A stretch of DNA of 64,000 bases, from positions 106,366 to 170,365 of the forward strand of contig NZ_JAHXDN010000007.1 of NCBI RefSeq assembly GCF_019375555.1. Reading direction: 5' to 3'. A program made the translations under genes and the position numbers. The notes under the pieces are model-generated. The model saw only the letters and a list, made by a program, of their open reading frames with translations, ran no database searches and was not told the DNA's origin. Origin of the DNA: Roseobacter insulae (GTDB taxonomy: Bacteria > Pseudomonadota > Alphaproteobacteria > Rhodobacterales > Rhodobacteraceae). Shown piece after piece: positions 1 through 8,554 of the stretch (positions within the stretch are counted from its first letter, which is position 1; the number at the start of each line of letters is the position of its first letter).

Positions 1-2
1 TG

Positions 3-716
3 CCCGCTGTATTCGATCTGCCCGGCGATCTGGTCGGCCAAGTCCACCGCATCGATTATGACGCCACGGCGGAGGGCGCGGTCGAACAGGCCGTCAGCCA
101 GCTGGCCGCGATGGCCCCCAACACGTGGATGTTCTACTGCTACAACGCCGAGTACCTGTTTTTCCCGTTTTGCGAAACACGCAGCATCGGCGAAATGCTG
201 GCGTTCCATACCGAAGAACGGCGCGATGCGATGCTGACCTATGTGGTGGACCTTTATTCCGACGATCTGGGGCAACACCCGGACGCGGTATCGCTGGACC
301 GCGCGCATCTGGACCGCTCCGGATACTATGCGCTGGCCCGCAAGGACGCGACACGCAATTACGACCCCAAGGAGCGACAGCTTGATTTCTTTGGCGGGTT
401 GCGGTGGCGTTTCGAAGAACACATCCCCTACGCCCGGCGCAAGATTGACCGCATAGCGCTTTTCCGGGCGAAACCGGGCCTGGTCTTGCGCGACGACCAC
501 ACGTTTTCAGACGAGGAATACAACACCTATGCCTGTCCCTGGCATCACAACATCACGGCGGCGATTTGTTCTTTCCGCACCGCCAAGGCGCTCAAAAGCA
601 ACCCCGGGAGCACCCATGATATCCATACGTTCAAGTGGCACAATTCCGCGCCCTTCGAATGGCATTCCCGGCAACTGTTGGACCTGGGGCTGATGGAACC
701 GGGACAGTGGTTCTGA
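3..716 (+). CDS. Probable glycosyltransferase family 2-like protein, C-terminal part (cut by window edge)
   Basis: The frame is already open at the left edge, so the start lies outside; 237 codons are visible before TGA. The text, with an aromatic-rich stretch (NTWMFYCYNAEYLFFPF), a DFFGGLRWRFEEH segment and the ending LMEPGQWF, resembles the C-terminal half of roseobacter proteins usually annotated as family 2 glycosyltransferases; this is recalled similarity, not a motif proof. No transmembrane segment or signal is visible in the part present. The catalytic DxD region would be upstream of the window and cannot be checked. It is followed by 269 bases without a gene, so it is the last gene of its unit. 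Confidence 0.5.
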   Translation, partial: PAVFDLPGDLVGQVHRIDYDATAEGAVEQAVSQLAAMAPNTWMFYCYNAEYLFFPFCETRSIGEMLAFHTEERRDAMLTYVVDLYSDDLGQHPDAVSLDRAHLDRSGYYALARKDATRNYDPKERQLDFFGGLRWRFEEHIPYARRKIDRIALFRAKPGLVLRDDHTFSDEEYNTYACPWHHNITAAICSFRTAKALKSNPGSTHDIHTFKWHNSAPFEWHSRQLLDLGLMEPGQWF

Positions 717-810
717 GCGCCACGCTGACGCCGAAACACTGACGGTCCCTGTCACCTCAGACTTAACAATCCGGCACCCGGCTGTCGAATGCCGCGCAGC
801 GCCTATGCCT

Positions 811-856
811 GCACCTTATGCGCAATGAAGGTGCGTCATGCCCGCAACTCTTGCGG
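811..856. other. Two small hairpins in the 717-985 intergenic gap
   Basis: GCACCTT at 811-817 pairs perfectly with AAGGTGC at 828-834, and CCGCAA at 842-847 pairs with TTGCGG at 851-856 around a 3-nt loop. Neither is followed by a T-run on either strand, so they are not classic rho-independent terminators. They lie between the 3' end of the glycosyltransferase-like gene and the 3' end of irr, where a bidirectional transcription end would be expected. The rest of the gap shows nothing else I can name. Confidence 0.35.
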
Positions 857-985
857 ATCATACGCGGCTGAGGGGAGGCGTTCGCAGCAGAAGCCCGCCA
901 ATACATGTGGGCGTGTCTCGTCATTTACTGAGGGGATCAGGCGTCACGCACGACACTTGTCAGCCGGCATCGCCCCGGCCTTGAT

Positions 986-1405
986 TCAGGATTTCCGCCG
1001 CAGGCGAATGACCACATCGACGGAGGCAATCTCCGCCCCGTCCGGCGCATCTGGCAATTGCGCGATGACCAGATCTTCCGAGGGCGCATCGGTAAGCTTC
1101 GCGTCCTCTTCCCAGTAAAAATGCGGATGATCATGGGTGTTCGTGTCAAAGTAGCTTTTTGAGCCGTCCACCGTGACCTCCTGTACAAGGCCAACATCGC
1201 AAAAGGCGCGCAGGGTGTTGTAGACGGTCGCCAAGGACACGGCTTCACCCTGGCTTTTGGCAGCTTCAAAAAGGCTTTCAGCGGTCACGTGACGATGCTG
1301 CCCGTCGCCGATCAGCAGCGCGGCCAGTGTCACCCTCTGACGCGTGGGTCGCAGCCCCGCCTTCGCGAGCCATGAAGTCCCTACGTTATGTTGCGCACTT
1401 GTCAT
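986..1405 (-). CDS. irr: Iron response regulator Irr (Fur family)
   Basis: Encodes 139 residues. Irr is the heme-responsive Fur-family repressor/activator that replaces Fur in many Rhizobiales and Rhodobacterales. The winged helix is visible around residues 56-74 (VSLATVYNTLRAFCDVGLV), preceded by the family opening RPTRQRV. The metal/heme-linked histidine cluster, usually HHH, reads H91-D-H93-P-H95 in SYFDTNTHDHPHFYWEE. The frame is open to 1462, but the ATG at 1405 is chosen because AGAGGG stands 7 nt before it and the family starts there. It is divergent from fabA; irr next to fabA-fabB-fabI is a recurring arrangement in roseobacters. Confidence 0.9.
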   Translation of the reverse strand: MTSAQHNVGTSWLAKAGLRPTRQRVTLAALLIGDGQHRHVTAESLFEAAKSQGEAVSLATVYNTLRAFCDVGLVQEVTVDGSKSYFDTNTHDHPHFYWEEDAKLTDAPSEDLVIAQLPDAPDGAEIASVDVVIRLRRKS

Positions 1406-1612
1406 CGCACCCTCTTGTGACCTTACCGTAGGTATATAAGGGGTATCATGCGGTGTTTTCAATTGGATTCCAGTGATTTCGCGGCATGACCATCCGCAGT
1501 TTTGCCCCTGATGACAGAATACCGGACACGGCGTGACGCTCTTGCAGAGCTTGCGAAGCGGGTGCTAGAGGGGTTTAACCAACAAGACTTGCCGAGCAGG
1601 AGACGCGCCAGT

Positions 1613-2122
1613 ATGGCCCAATACCCCACAAGCTTTGACAAAGATGACCTGCTGAAATGCGCCCGCGGGGAGTTGTTCGGGCCCGGCAACGCCCAGTTGC
1701 CCGAACCGCCGATGCTGATGATGGACCGGATTACCGACATCTCGGGGGACGGTGGCGAACATGGCAAAGGCCATGTGGTCGCTGAATTCGATGTCCAGCC
1801 TGACTTGTGGTTCTTCGAATGCCACTTTCCCGGCAACCCGATCATGCCCGGCTGTCTGGGCCTCGACGGGCTGTGGCAGTTGACGGGTTTTAACCTCGGC
1901 TGGCGCGGCTGGCAGGGGCGCGGTTATGCGCTTGGGGTCGGCGAGGTCAAGTTGACAGGCATGGTGCGTCCGGATCGCAAAATGTTGACCTATTACGTTG
2001 ATTTTACAAAAGCCATCCAGACCCGGCGCTTGACAATGGGTGTTGCCAATGGCCGTGTGGAGGCAGATGGAGAAACCATCTATCAGGTCACAGATATGAA
2101 GGTTGCGCTGTCAGAAAACTGA
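1613..2122 (+). CDS. fabA: 3-hydroxydecanoyl-ACP dehydratase/isomerase FabA
   Basis: Cytosolic type II fatty-acid synthase enzyme that dehydrates 3-hydroxydecanoyl-ACP and isomerises trans-2 to cis-3-decenoyl-ACP, the branch point to unsaturated fatty acids. The 169-residue length is exactly typical. The single-hotdog active site is present: His71 in [14 protein letters not shown] and Asp85 in [10 protein letters not shown], matching His70/Asp84 of E. coli. The frame opens upstream at 1502, but the ATG at 1613 follows AGGAG at about 10 nt and gives the family N-terminus. It is the first gene of fabA-fabB-fabI, and shares its 207-bp upstream region with irr. Confidence 0.95.
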   Translation: MAQYPTSFDKDDLLKCARGELFGPGNAQLPEPPMLMMDRITDISGDGGEHGKGHVVAEFDVQPDLWFFECHFPGNPIMPGCLGLDGLWQLTGFNLGWRGWQGRGYALGVGEVKLTGMVRPDRKMLTYYVDFTKAIQTRRLTMGVANGRVEADGETIYQVTDMKVALSEN

Positions 2123-2159
2123 CACCACATAACGGTCTGGAAGAATGAAGGAGAGCGCC

Positions 2160-3389
2160 ATGCGCCGCGTCGTCGTGACAGGATTGGGCATCGTCTCATC
2201 CATCGGAAACAACGCCGAAGAGGTGCTGGCCTCGCTCAAGGCCGGCAAGAGTGGCATCGTCGCCAGCCCCGAGATGGTCGAACACGGGTTCCGCAGTCAG
2301 GTTGCCGGCACGCTCAAGATCGACGTGTCTGAACATATCGACAAACGGACGCTGCGGTTCATGGGACCCGGCGCCGCCTACGCCTATATCGCCATGGGTC
2401 AGGCAATTGTGGATTCAGGCTTGGGAGACGATGTGGTGTCGCATCCGCGCACGGGTCTGGTGGCAGGCTCCGGTGGCCCGTCCACAAGCGCCATGCTGAC
2501 CGCCCACACCGTGGTCAGGGAAACGGGGGCCACCAAACGGATCGGCCCCTTTGCCGTGCCCAAGTGCATGTCATCGACCGTCAGCGCGAACCTCAGCACA
2601 GCCTATAAGATCAAGGGCATCAACTATTCGATCACCTCCGCCTGTTCGACCTCGCTGCATTGCATAGGCAACGCCGCAGAACAGATCATGCTGGGCAAGC
2701 AGGACGTGATGTTCGCGGGCGGCGGCGAGGAGCTGGACTGGACGCTTTCCTGCCTTTTCGACGCGATGGGTGCCATGAGCAGCAAGTTCAACGACGCGCC
2801 CGAGACCGCGAGCCGTGCTTTCGATGCCAACCGCGATGGGTTTGTCATCTCCGGCGGGGGCGGGATCTTGGTGCTGGAAGATCTTGATCACGCGCTGGCC
2901 CGCGGCGCAAAAATCTACGCGGAGATCACCGGCTATGCTGCCACATCGGATGGTCACGACATGGTGGCCCCGTCCGGCGAAGGCGGCGGGCGCGCGATGC
3001 AGATCGCCCTTCAGACACTGCCGGAAGGGCGAAAAGTAAGCTATATCAATGCGCATGGCACCTCGACCCCGGCGGGTGACCAGCCCGAGATCGAGGCGGT
3101 GCGCCGTGCTTTCGAAGGCCTGCAACAACCGCCGGTCAGCTCCACCAAGTCGATGACCGGGCACAGTCAGGGGGCCGCGGGCGCGCAGGAGGCGATCTAC
3201 TGCCTGCTGATGCTCAAAGAGGACTTCATTGCGCCCTCCATCAACGTCGATGCGCTCGACCCGGCCTTCAAACCTGCAGAGATCGCGACGGAGCTGGTCG
3301 AAAATGCCGGGCTTGATTCCGTTATGACCAATTCCTTCGGGTTTGGTGGCACCAACGGCTCAATGATCATGTCGAACTATCGCGGGTGA
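2160..3389 (+). CDS. fabB: 3-oxoacyl-ACP synthase I FabB
   Basis: Condensing enzyme (409 aa) that elongates the cis-3-decenoyl-ACP made by FabA and so completes the unsaturated branch. The catalytic triad is readable: Cys162 in SACSTSLHC, His299 in [13 protein letters not shown] and His335 in [13 protein letters not shown]; the C-terminal glycine-rich [11 protein letters not shown] is also present. The start at 2160 is preferred over the in-frame ATG at 2145 because GGAGAG stands directly upstream and [10 protein letters not shown] is the standard beginning. It lies 37 bp after fabA and 8 bp before fabI, so the three are co-transcribed. Confidence 0.96.
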   Translation: MRRVVVTGLGIVSSIGNNAEEVLASLKAGKSGIVASPEMVEHGFRSQVAGTLKIDVSEHIDKRTLRFMGPGAAYAYIAMGQAIVDSGLGDDVVSHPRTGLVAGSGGPSTSAMLTAHTVVRETGATKRIGPFAVPKCMSSTVSANLSTAYKIKGINYSITSACSTSLHCIGNAAEQIMLGKQDVMFAGGGEELDWTLSCLFDAMGAMSSKFNDAPETASRAFDANRDGFVISGGGGILVLEDLDHALARGAKIYAEITGYAATSDGHDMVAPSGEGGGRAMQIALQTLPEGRKVSYINAHGTSTPAGDQPEIEAVRRAFEGLQQPPVSSTKSMTGHSQGAAGAQEAIYCLLMLKEDFIAPSINVDALDPAFKPAEIATELVENAGLDSVMTNSFGFGGTNGSMIMSNYRG

Positions 3390-3397
3390 GGTAATTT

Positions 3398-4189
3398 ATG
3401 TCGGGTCTGCTGAACGGAAAACGAGGCCTCGTCATGGGCGTGGCCAACGAACGCTCCATCGCGTGGGGCATCGCCAGGGCAATGTCCGAAGCCGGTGCCG
3501 AGTTGGCCTTCACCTATCAGGGCGAAGCGTTCGGATCCCGCCTCGCGCCTCTGGCAGCCTCGGTCGGGTCCGATTTCATGGTTGATGTGGATGTCACCGA
3601 CGATGCCTCGCTCGACACTGCATTCGAGCAGCTGAGCGCCCGGTGGCCAACCATTGATTTCGTGGTGCACGCCATTGCCTTCTCTGACAAGAACGAGCTG
3701 ACAGGCAGATTTCTCGACACCAGCCGCGCCAATTTCAAGCAAACCATGGACATCAGCGCATATTCATTCATCGAGGTGGCACGGCGTGCGCACCCGCTGA
3801 TGGTCGAACAAGGCGGCACGCTGATGACACTGACCTACCAGGGCAGTAACAGCGTAGTGCCGAATTACAATGTCATGGGGATCGCCAAGGCCGCACTGGA
3901 AAGCGCGACGCGCTATCTTGCCAACGATCTGGGGCCTGACGGGATCCGGGTCAATGCCATTTCCCCCGGCCCGATGAAAACCCTTGCCGGCGCGGCCATC
4001 GGCGGTGCGCGCAAAACCTATAAGTTCACCGATCAGAACGCGCCCCTGCGTTCGAATGCGACGCTGGAAGCTGTCGGTGGTACGGCGGTCTACCTCGCCT
4101 CTGACGCCGGGGCCTGCACGACGGGAGAGATCATTCGGGTTGACGGCGGATACCATGTGCTTGGGATGCCGCAGGGCGAAAACCTGTAA
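3398..4189 (+). CDS. fabI: Enoyl-ACP reductase FabI (NADH)
   Basis: Short-chain-dehydrogenase-type enoyl-ACP reductase of 263 residues that performs the last step of each elongation round. The FabI-specific cofactor loop GVANERSIAWGIA (residues 14-26) replaces the TGxxxGIG of ordinary SDRs, and the catalytic Tyr147, Tyr157 and Lys164 (TLTYQGS, NYNVMGIAK) line up with Tyr146/Tyr156/Lys163 of E. coli FabI. It is the last recognisable gene of the fab operon; no convincing terminator follows it. Confidence 0.95.
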   Translation: MSGLLNGKRGLVMGVANERSIAWGIARAMSEAGAELAFTYQGEAFGSRLAPLAASVGSDFMVDVDVTDDASLDTAFEQLSARWPTIDFVVHAIAFSDKNELTGRFLDTSRANFKQTMDISAYSFIEVARRAHPLMVEQGGTLMTLTYQGSNSVVPNYNVMGIAKAALESATRYLANDLGPDGIRVNAISPGPMKTLAGAAIGGARKTYKFTDQNAPLRSNATLEAVGGTAVYLASDAGACTTGEIIRVDGGYHVLGMPQGENL

Positions 4190-4264
4190 CCCACCAGCGA
4201 AGTGATCGCCGCGCTGCCCAAGTGACGCCCAACTGAGGCCATATTCAATCTGCAGTATGAGGGC

Positions 4265-4597
4265 ATGTATCATAATGCTGATTCCCGAACCCTGCGACAG
4301 GCCCGGTGCATCCGGCGCGCCGGTCGCGCGCGTCTTTACGCGTGGTTGCTGATGCCGGTCACGGCAGCGACATTCTCGGCGGCCATGTGGTCAGACCCGG
4401 TTTTGAAACCGAAACTGCTGAGCGGCCTGGAAGACGCAAAACCGATTATCGAGGCATTGATGAACGGTGAATTCCCAACTGAGGAAGCGCGATTGCTTCA
4501 GGACGCCGCTGCCGAGAAGGCCGCGGAACTCAATGCAAAGATCGCGGGCCTCCCGGTGTCGCGGACACCGATCAACCGGCCTGAAGACGACGGCTAA
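4265..4597 (+). CDS. Small hypothetical protein with one hydrophobic segment
   Basis: 110 codons, not recognised. A hydrophobic stretch at about residues 25-42 (LYAWLLMPVTAATFSAAMW) could be a membrane anchor or signal; the remainder is acidic and helical (EDAKPIIEALMNGEF, AAEKAAELNAKIAG) and ends in a proline-containing tail. The start is uncertain: GAGGGC lies too close to the ATG at 4265, and an internal ATG at 4352 would remove much of the basic N-terminus. Codon use resembles neighbouring genes. It converges with the FKBP gene, 9 bp apart. No function is proposed. Confidence 0.5.
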   Translation: MYHNADSRTLRQARCIRRAGRARLYAWLLMPVTAATFSAAMWSDPVLKPKLLSGLEDAKPIIEALMNGEFPTEEARLLQDAAAEKAAELNAKIAGLPVSRTPINRPEDDG

Positions 4598-4606
4598 GCG
4601 CCATCG

Positions 4607-5035
4607 TCAGGTGATTGACATCAACTCGATATCGAATTTCAGGTCCTTCCCCGCCAGCGGATGGTTCGCATCCAGCGTGACGGTTGCTTCGTCAACTTCC
4701 ACCACCATCACCGGCATTGCCTGACCGTCCGGGGTCTGCATTTGTAGCTGGGTCCCGACTTCCAGGGGAATATCTGCCGGAATGCCCTCGCGCGGGACAG
4801 CCTGCCGCATTTCGGGATTCAGGGGTCCGTATGCTTCGGCACAGGGGATCTCGACCGTCTTCTTGTCCCCCACGACCATGCCGGGCATTGCCACGTCCAA
4901 CCCCGGAATGATCTGACCGGACCCCACAACAAACTCCAATGGATCCCGCCCGTCTGAACTGTCGAAGGTCGTGCCATCAAGCAGGGTTCCTGTGTAATGG
5001 ATGGCAACAGTGTCGCCCGATTTAACCTGGGTCAT
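4607..5035 (-). CDS. FKBP-type peptidyl-prolyl cis-trans isomerase (SlyD-like)
   Basis: 142-residue cytosolic prolyl isomerase/chaperone. The sequence begins VKSGDTVAIHYTGTLLDGTTFDSS, the SlyD/FklB-type FKBP start, followed by VVGSGQIIPGLDVAMPGM and the inserted-flap segment with KKTVEIPCAEAYGP; the C-terminus HPLAGKDLKFDIELMSI is typical. There is no His/Cys-rich metal-binding tail, unlike E. coli SlyD. The frame continues upstream to 5182, but residues before MTQVKSG have no family counterpart, so the ATG at 5035 is used although its SD is weak. It is divergent from the haloacid dehalogenase operon. Confidence 0.9.
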   Translation of the reverse strand: MTQVKSGDTVAIHYTGTLLDGTTFDSSDGRDPLEFVVGSGQIIPGLDVAMPGMVVGDKKTVEIPCAEAYGPLNPEMRQAVPREGIPADIPLEVGTQLQMQTPDGQAMPVMVVEVDEATVTLDANHPLAGKDLKFDIELMSIT

Positions 5036-5220
5036 CAGTAGTCCGATCATGATCTGGAAAGAATGGGGGAGGCCGCGTGTCTGCGCAGGTTCTCCTTGAG
5101 ATGACCGTAGCCTGCCCCTGTTGACGGCGCGAGTAAACCCGAAATTCTCCGCATTTGGGCCTTTTCGGCCACGCGGAGCCATGACACTCTGAAGCCGAAA
5201 CAGCCCGAAGGGATGGTATC

Positions 5221-5907
5221 ATGCCGATCACGACCTGCATCTTTGATGCTTATGGCACGTTGTTCGATGTTGCGGCTGCGGCGCGTCAGGCCGCGTCCGA
5301 ACCCGATTTCGCGCAACTCTCCGATACATGGCCGGCCCTGGCAGAGCATTGGCGCAACAAACAGCTGCAGTATACGTGGTTGCGGGCTGTGGTGGGCGCG
5401 CATGATGACTTCTGGAACGTCACGCAGCAGGGATTGGACTGGGCGCTGGAAAAAACCGGCCTGGACGGTGATCCGGCGTTGCGCGAACGGCTGCTGGCGC
5501 TTTATTGGCAGCTTGAAGCCTATCCGGAGGTTCCCGGGATGTTACACAGGTTAAAAGCCGGCGGCATGCAGACGGCGATCCTGTCGAACGGCTCGCCCGA
5601 CATGTTGCAGGGTGCCGTCGCCTCGGCCGGGATTGCGGATGTGTTGGACGATACCTTATCCGTCGAGACGGTGGGCGTATTTAAACCAGACGAAAAAGTC
5701 TACGATCTGGTGGGCAGGCGCTTTGGCTGTGACAAGACGGAAGTCCTGTTCGTGTCGTCAAACGGGTGGGACGCGGGTTGCGCGACGGGATATGGGTTTG
5801 TAACCGCATGGGTCAATCGTGCGAACGATCCGGTAGACAGGTTGCCATGGGTGCCGCAGCACGTTCTGAGCGATCTGACCGGCATCCCGGGTTTGGCAGG
5901 GTTGTAA
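5221..5907 (+). CDS. Haloacid dehalogenase, type II (HAD superfamily)
   Basis: 228-residue HAD hydrolase of the L-2-haloacid dehalogenase group, which removes halide from short 2-haloacids such as 2-chloropropionate. The nucleophile Asp9 is in IFDAYGTLFDV; motif II is AILSNGSPDML, the lysine of motif III is in VFKPDEKVYDL and the acidic motif IV region is FVSSNGWDAGCATGYGF. AAGGGA stands 7 nt before the ATG. Its stop overlaps the next gene's ATG (TAATG), so it heads the operon that runs to the MFS pump. In vivo it may act on another small substrate. Confidence 0.85.
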   Translation: MPITTCIFDAYGTLFDVAAAARQAASEPDFAQLSDTWPALAEHWRNKQLQYTWLRAVVGAHDDFWNVTQQGLDWALEKTGLDGDPALRERLLALYWQLEAYPEVPGMLHRLKAGGMQTAILSNGSPDMLQGAVASAGIADVLDDTLSVETVGVFKPDEKVYDLVGRRFGCDKTEVLFVSSNGWDAGCATGYGFVTAWVNRANDPVDRLPWVPQHVLSDLTGIPGLAGL

Positions 5908-6731
5908 TGGCATATTTCACGACATCAGACGGCCTATCGCTGTATTATACGGACGAAGGCAAGGGGCCGCCGGTACTTTGCCTTGCGGGTTTGACGCGGA
6001 CGACGGCAGATTTCGACTATGTCACGCCGCATCTTCAAAATGTCCGGCTGATCAAGATGGACTACCGCGGGCGCGGCAAGTCTGATTGGGACGAGACATG
6101 GCAGAATTATGCGCTGCCCGTCGAATGCCGCGACGCACTTGAGCTTCTCGATCACCTCGGTCTCGACAAGGTCGCGATCATCGGCACCTCGCGCGGAGGG
6201 CTGAACGCGATGGGCCTCGCGATGGGCGCAAAGGAGCGGCTGTCAGGTGTCGCCCTGAACGACATCGGACCGGTGATCGAACAGGAAGGGTTGAAGTTCA
6301 TCTCCGGCTATCTGGGGCGCAATCCGGCCGCAAAGACCCATGCGGACGCCGCGCATGTCATGGCGCAGATGTACAGCGGGTTCACGGATGTTCCGCAAAA
6401 CCGGTGGCTGGAGGAGGCCTACAAGCATTTTCGCGAAACCGCGGATGGTCTGGAAATCACCTATGATCCGCGGTTGCGCGATGCCATCGAAGCTATGGGC
6501 GCGCAGGCGGCACCGGACCTGTGGCCTTACTTCGACGCGTTGGAGGGTCTGCCCCTGGCCTGCATAAGGGGCGAAAACTCCGACTTGCTGAGCGTCGAAA
6601 CCCTGACCGAGATGGAACGCCGCCGCCCCGATATGATAAGTGTTACCGTGTCCGGACGCGGGCACATCCCGTTTCTGGACGAACCGGAATCGGTCGCGGC
6701 ATTGCAAACATGGACAAATGCGCTGACATGA
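5907..6731 (+). CDS. Alpha/beta-fold hydrolase
   Basis: 274 residues with the cytosolic alpha/beta-hydrolase pattern: an oxyanion-hole segment CLAGLTRTTADF, DYRGRGKSDWD, the nucleophile elbow GTSRGG with Ser95, and a C-terminal SGRGHIPFLDEP carrying the likely catalytic histidine. The substrate is unknown; being between a dehalogenase and a Thr/Ser dehydratase in a pca-like operon suggests an ester or lactone of a ring-cleavage product, but this is only context. The frame is open far upstream within the dehalogenase gene; the ATG at 5907 overlapping that stop is the natural start. Its stop overlaps the next ATG (ATGA). Confidence 0.85.
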   Translation: MAYFTTSDGLSLYYTDEGKGPPVLCLAGLTRTTADFDYVTPHLQNVRLIKMDYRGRGKSDWDETWQNYALPVECRDALELLDHLGLDKVAIIGTSRGGLNAMGLAMGAKERLSGVALNDIGPVIEQEGLKFISGYLGRNPAAKTHADAAHVMAQMYSGFTDVPQNRWLEEAYKHFRETADGLEITYDPRLRDAIEAMGAQAAPDLWPYFDALEGLPLACIRGENSDLLSVETLTEMERRRPDMISVTVSGRGHIPFLDEPESVAALQTWTNALT

Positions 6732-7735
6732 ATATCGAGATGATCCGAGCCGCCGCCACACGTCTGGCAGGCCACGCGCGCCGCACGCCGCTGTTGTCAT
6801 CACCATTTCTGGATGACATCGCCGGACGCCGGGTGTGGATCAAACCAGAGTGTCTGCAGCATACCGGCAGCTTCAAATTCCGCGGTGCATGGTCTGCCGT
6901 TTCCGCCCTTTCGGAGGCGGCGCGAGCACGTGGGGTCATTGCGTTTTCCAGCGGCAACCATGCGCAGGGCGTGGCGCTGGCGGCGCGGTCGCATGGCACG
7001 CAGGCGGTGATCATCATGCCGCAGGATGCGCCACGGGTGAAAATCGAGAATACGAAGGCGCTGGGGGCGGAGGTTGTTCTCTATGATCGCGCAAACGGGG
7101 AAGATCGCGATGCCATTGGCGACGAATTGTCGGCAGCACGTGGCCTGACACTGATTAAACCCTACGACGACCCGGAGGTGATTGCCGGACAAGGCACTAC
7201 CGGGCTGGAGATTGCGCAACAAGCTGCCGAAAAGGGGATATCTAAGGCAGATGTCATCGTCTGCTGCGGTGGCGGGGGGTTCTCTTCCGGCATCGCGCTG
7301 GCGCTGGAAGCAGACGCCCCGCAGTTGCGGGTCCGTCCCGCCGAGCCGCAGGGGTACGACGATGTCGCCCGCTCCCTCGCCTCGGGTCGGATCGAGCGAA
7401 ACAAGTCGCTGGCTGGCAGCCTGTGCGACGCCATTGTGACGCCGCAGCCCGGTGTGCTGACCTTCCCAATTCTGAAGCGGCTTGCCGGTCCCGGCCTCGT
7501 TGTCTCAGAAAAAGACGCGATGCGCGCCATGGCGCTTGCGTTCAACCGGCTCAAGATCGTGGCCGAACCCGGGGGGGCCGTGGCGCTGGCTGCGGCGCTG
7601 TTTCACGGCGCTGAGATCGGGGGAGAGGACGTAATTGTCACCATTTCCGGTGGCAATGTGGACAGGGATGTCTTTCAGCGCGCGCTGGACATGGAACATG
7701 AAGATTTTCGACAAGATAGGGGTGATGCTGCATGA
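6728..7735 (+). CDS. Threonine/serine dehydratase (PLP-dependent, fold type II)
   Basis: 335-residue tryptophan-synthase-beta-fold enzyme that deaminates L-Thr or L-Ser to the 2-oxo acid. The PLP lysine is Lys50 in HTGSFKFRGA, the substrate loop is SSGNHAQG at 74-81 and the phosphate-binding glycine loop is CCGGGGFSSG at 179-188. There is no C-terminal ACT regulatory domain, so it is a catabolic-type enzyme, not feedback-controlled IlvA. It overlaps the genes on both sides (ATGA at 6728 and at 7732), so it belongs to the pcaD-pcaB operon; why is unclear. Hydroxyaspartate or related dehydratase activity cannot be excluded. Confidence 0.88.
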   Translation: MNIEMIRAAATRLAGHARRTPLLSSPFLDDIAGRRVWIKPECLQHTGSFKFRGAWSAVSALSEAARARGVIAFSSGNHAQGVALAARSHGTQAVIIMPQDAPRVKIENTKALGAEVVLYDRANGEDRDAIGDELSAARGLTLIKPYDDPEVIAGQGTTGLEIAQQAAEKGISKADVIVCCGGGGFSSGIALALEADAPQLRVRPAEPQGYDDVARSLASGRIERNKSLAGSLCDAIVTPQPGVLTFPILKRLAGPGLVVSEKDAMRAMALAFNRLKIVAEPGGAVALAAALFHGAEIGGEDVIVTISGGNVDRDVFQRALDMEHEDFRQDRGDAA

Positions 7736-8520
7736 AAATGCTCGATCTAGGCGACGTGCGGTTGCACTACCGCGTGGATGGTCCGGATACCGGAGCACCC
7801 GTGGTTTTCGCAAATTCGCTGGGAACCGATTTGCGCTTGTGGGATCTGGTCCTGCCCTTCCTGCCCGACGGTCTCAGGATCATACGGTATGACAAGCGTG
7901 GGCACGGGCTGTCATCCTGTCCGCAAAGCCCCTACGCGATGGGAGCCCTCGTCACCGATGCCGAAAAACTGCTGGATCATCTGGAAGTGCGCGATTGCGT
8001 TTTTGTCGGCCTGTCGATCGGCGGCATGATAGCCCAGGGCCTTGCGGTCAAACGTCTCGATATGATCAGGGCCATGGTCCTGTCGAACACGGCGGCCAAA
8101 ATCGGCACGCCGGACCTGTGGGCAGATCGCATTGACAGCGTGCGCGCGGGGGGGATCGAAAGCCTCGCGGATGCGGTGATGGACAGATGGTTTTCGAAAG
8201 ACTTCCGCGCGTTGCCGGAACTGGAACTCTGGCGCAACATGCTGACGCAGCAAAATGACGAAGGGTACATGGGCTGTTCCGCCGCCATTTCAGGCACGGA
8301 TTTCTTCACGACAACCGCGGGTTTGCGGCTGCCCACCCTGGGCATTGCGGGTGCTGAAGATGGCTCCACACCCCCCGATATGGTGCGCGAAACCGTGGAT
8401 CTGATCCCCGGCAGCCAGTTTCATATTATCCGCAAGGCCGGCCATCTGCCCTGTGTCGAACAACCCGAGGAATACGGGGCGATCCTGACACGGTTCCTGA
8501 AGGAGGTTGGCCATGTGTGA
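7732..8520 (+). CDS. pcaD: 3-oxoadipate enol-lactonase PcaD
   Basis: 262-residue alpha/beta hydrolase that opens 3-oxoadipate enol-lactone in the beta-ketoadipate pathway. PcaD hallmarks are readable: VVFANSLGTDLRLWD, IRYDKRGHGLSS, the nucleophile Ser95 in FVGLSIGGMIAQ and a C-terminal KAGHLPCVEQPEEY with the catalytic His. The second half (WFSKDFRALPELELWRNML) fits characterised PcaD proteins. It is translationally coupled to the dehydratase upstream and followed by pcaB after 34 bp. The usual partners pcaC, pcaH and pcaG are missing here and must be elsewhere or lost. Confidence 0.9.
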   Translation: MKMLDLGDVRLHYRVDGPDTGAPVVFANSLGTDLRLWDLVLPFLPDGLRIIRYDKRGHGLSSCPQSPYAMGALVTDAEKLLDHLEVRDCVFVGLSIGGMIAQGLAVKRLDMIRAMVLSNTAAKIGTPDLWADRIDSVRAGGIESLADAVMDRWFSKDFRALPELELWRNMLTQQNDEGYMGCSAAISGTDFFTTTAGLRLPTLGIAGAEDGSTPPDMVRETVDLIPGSQFHIIRKAGHLPCVEQPEEYGAILTRFLKEVGHV

Positions 8521-8554
8521 CGCACCGCCTTCCCCGCAAAGGCGTCGCTGAGCG

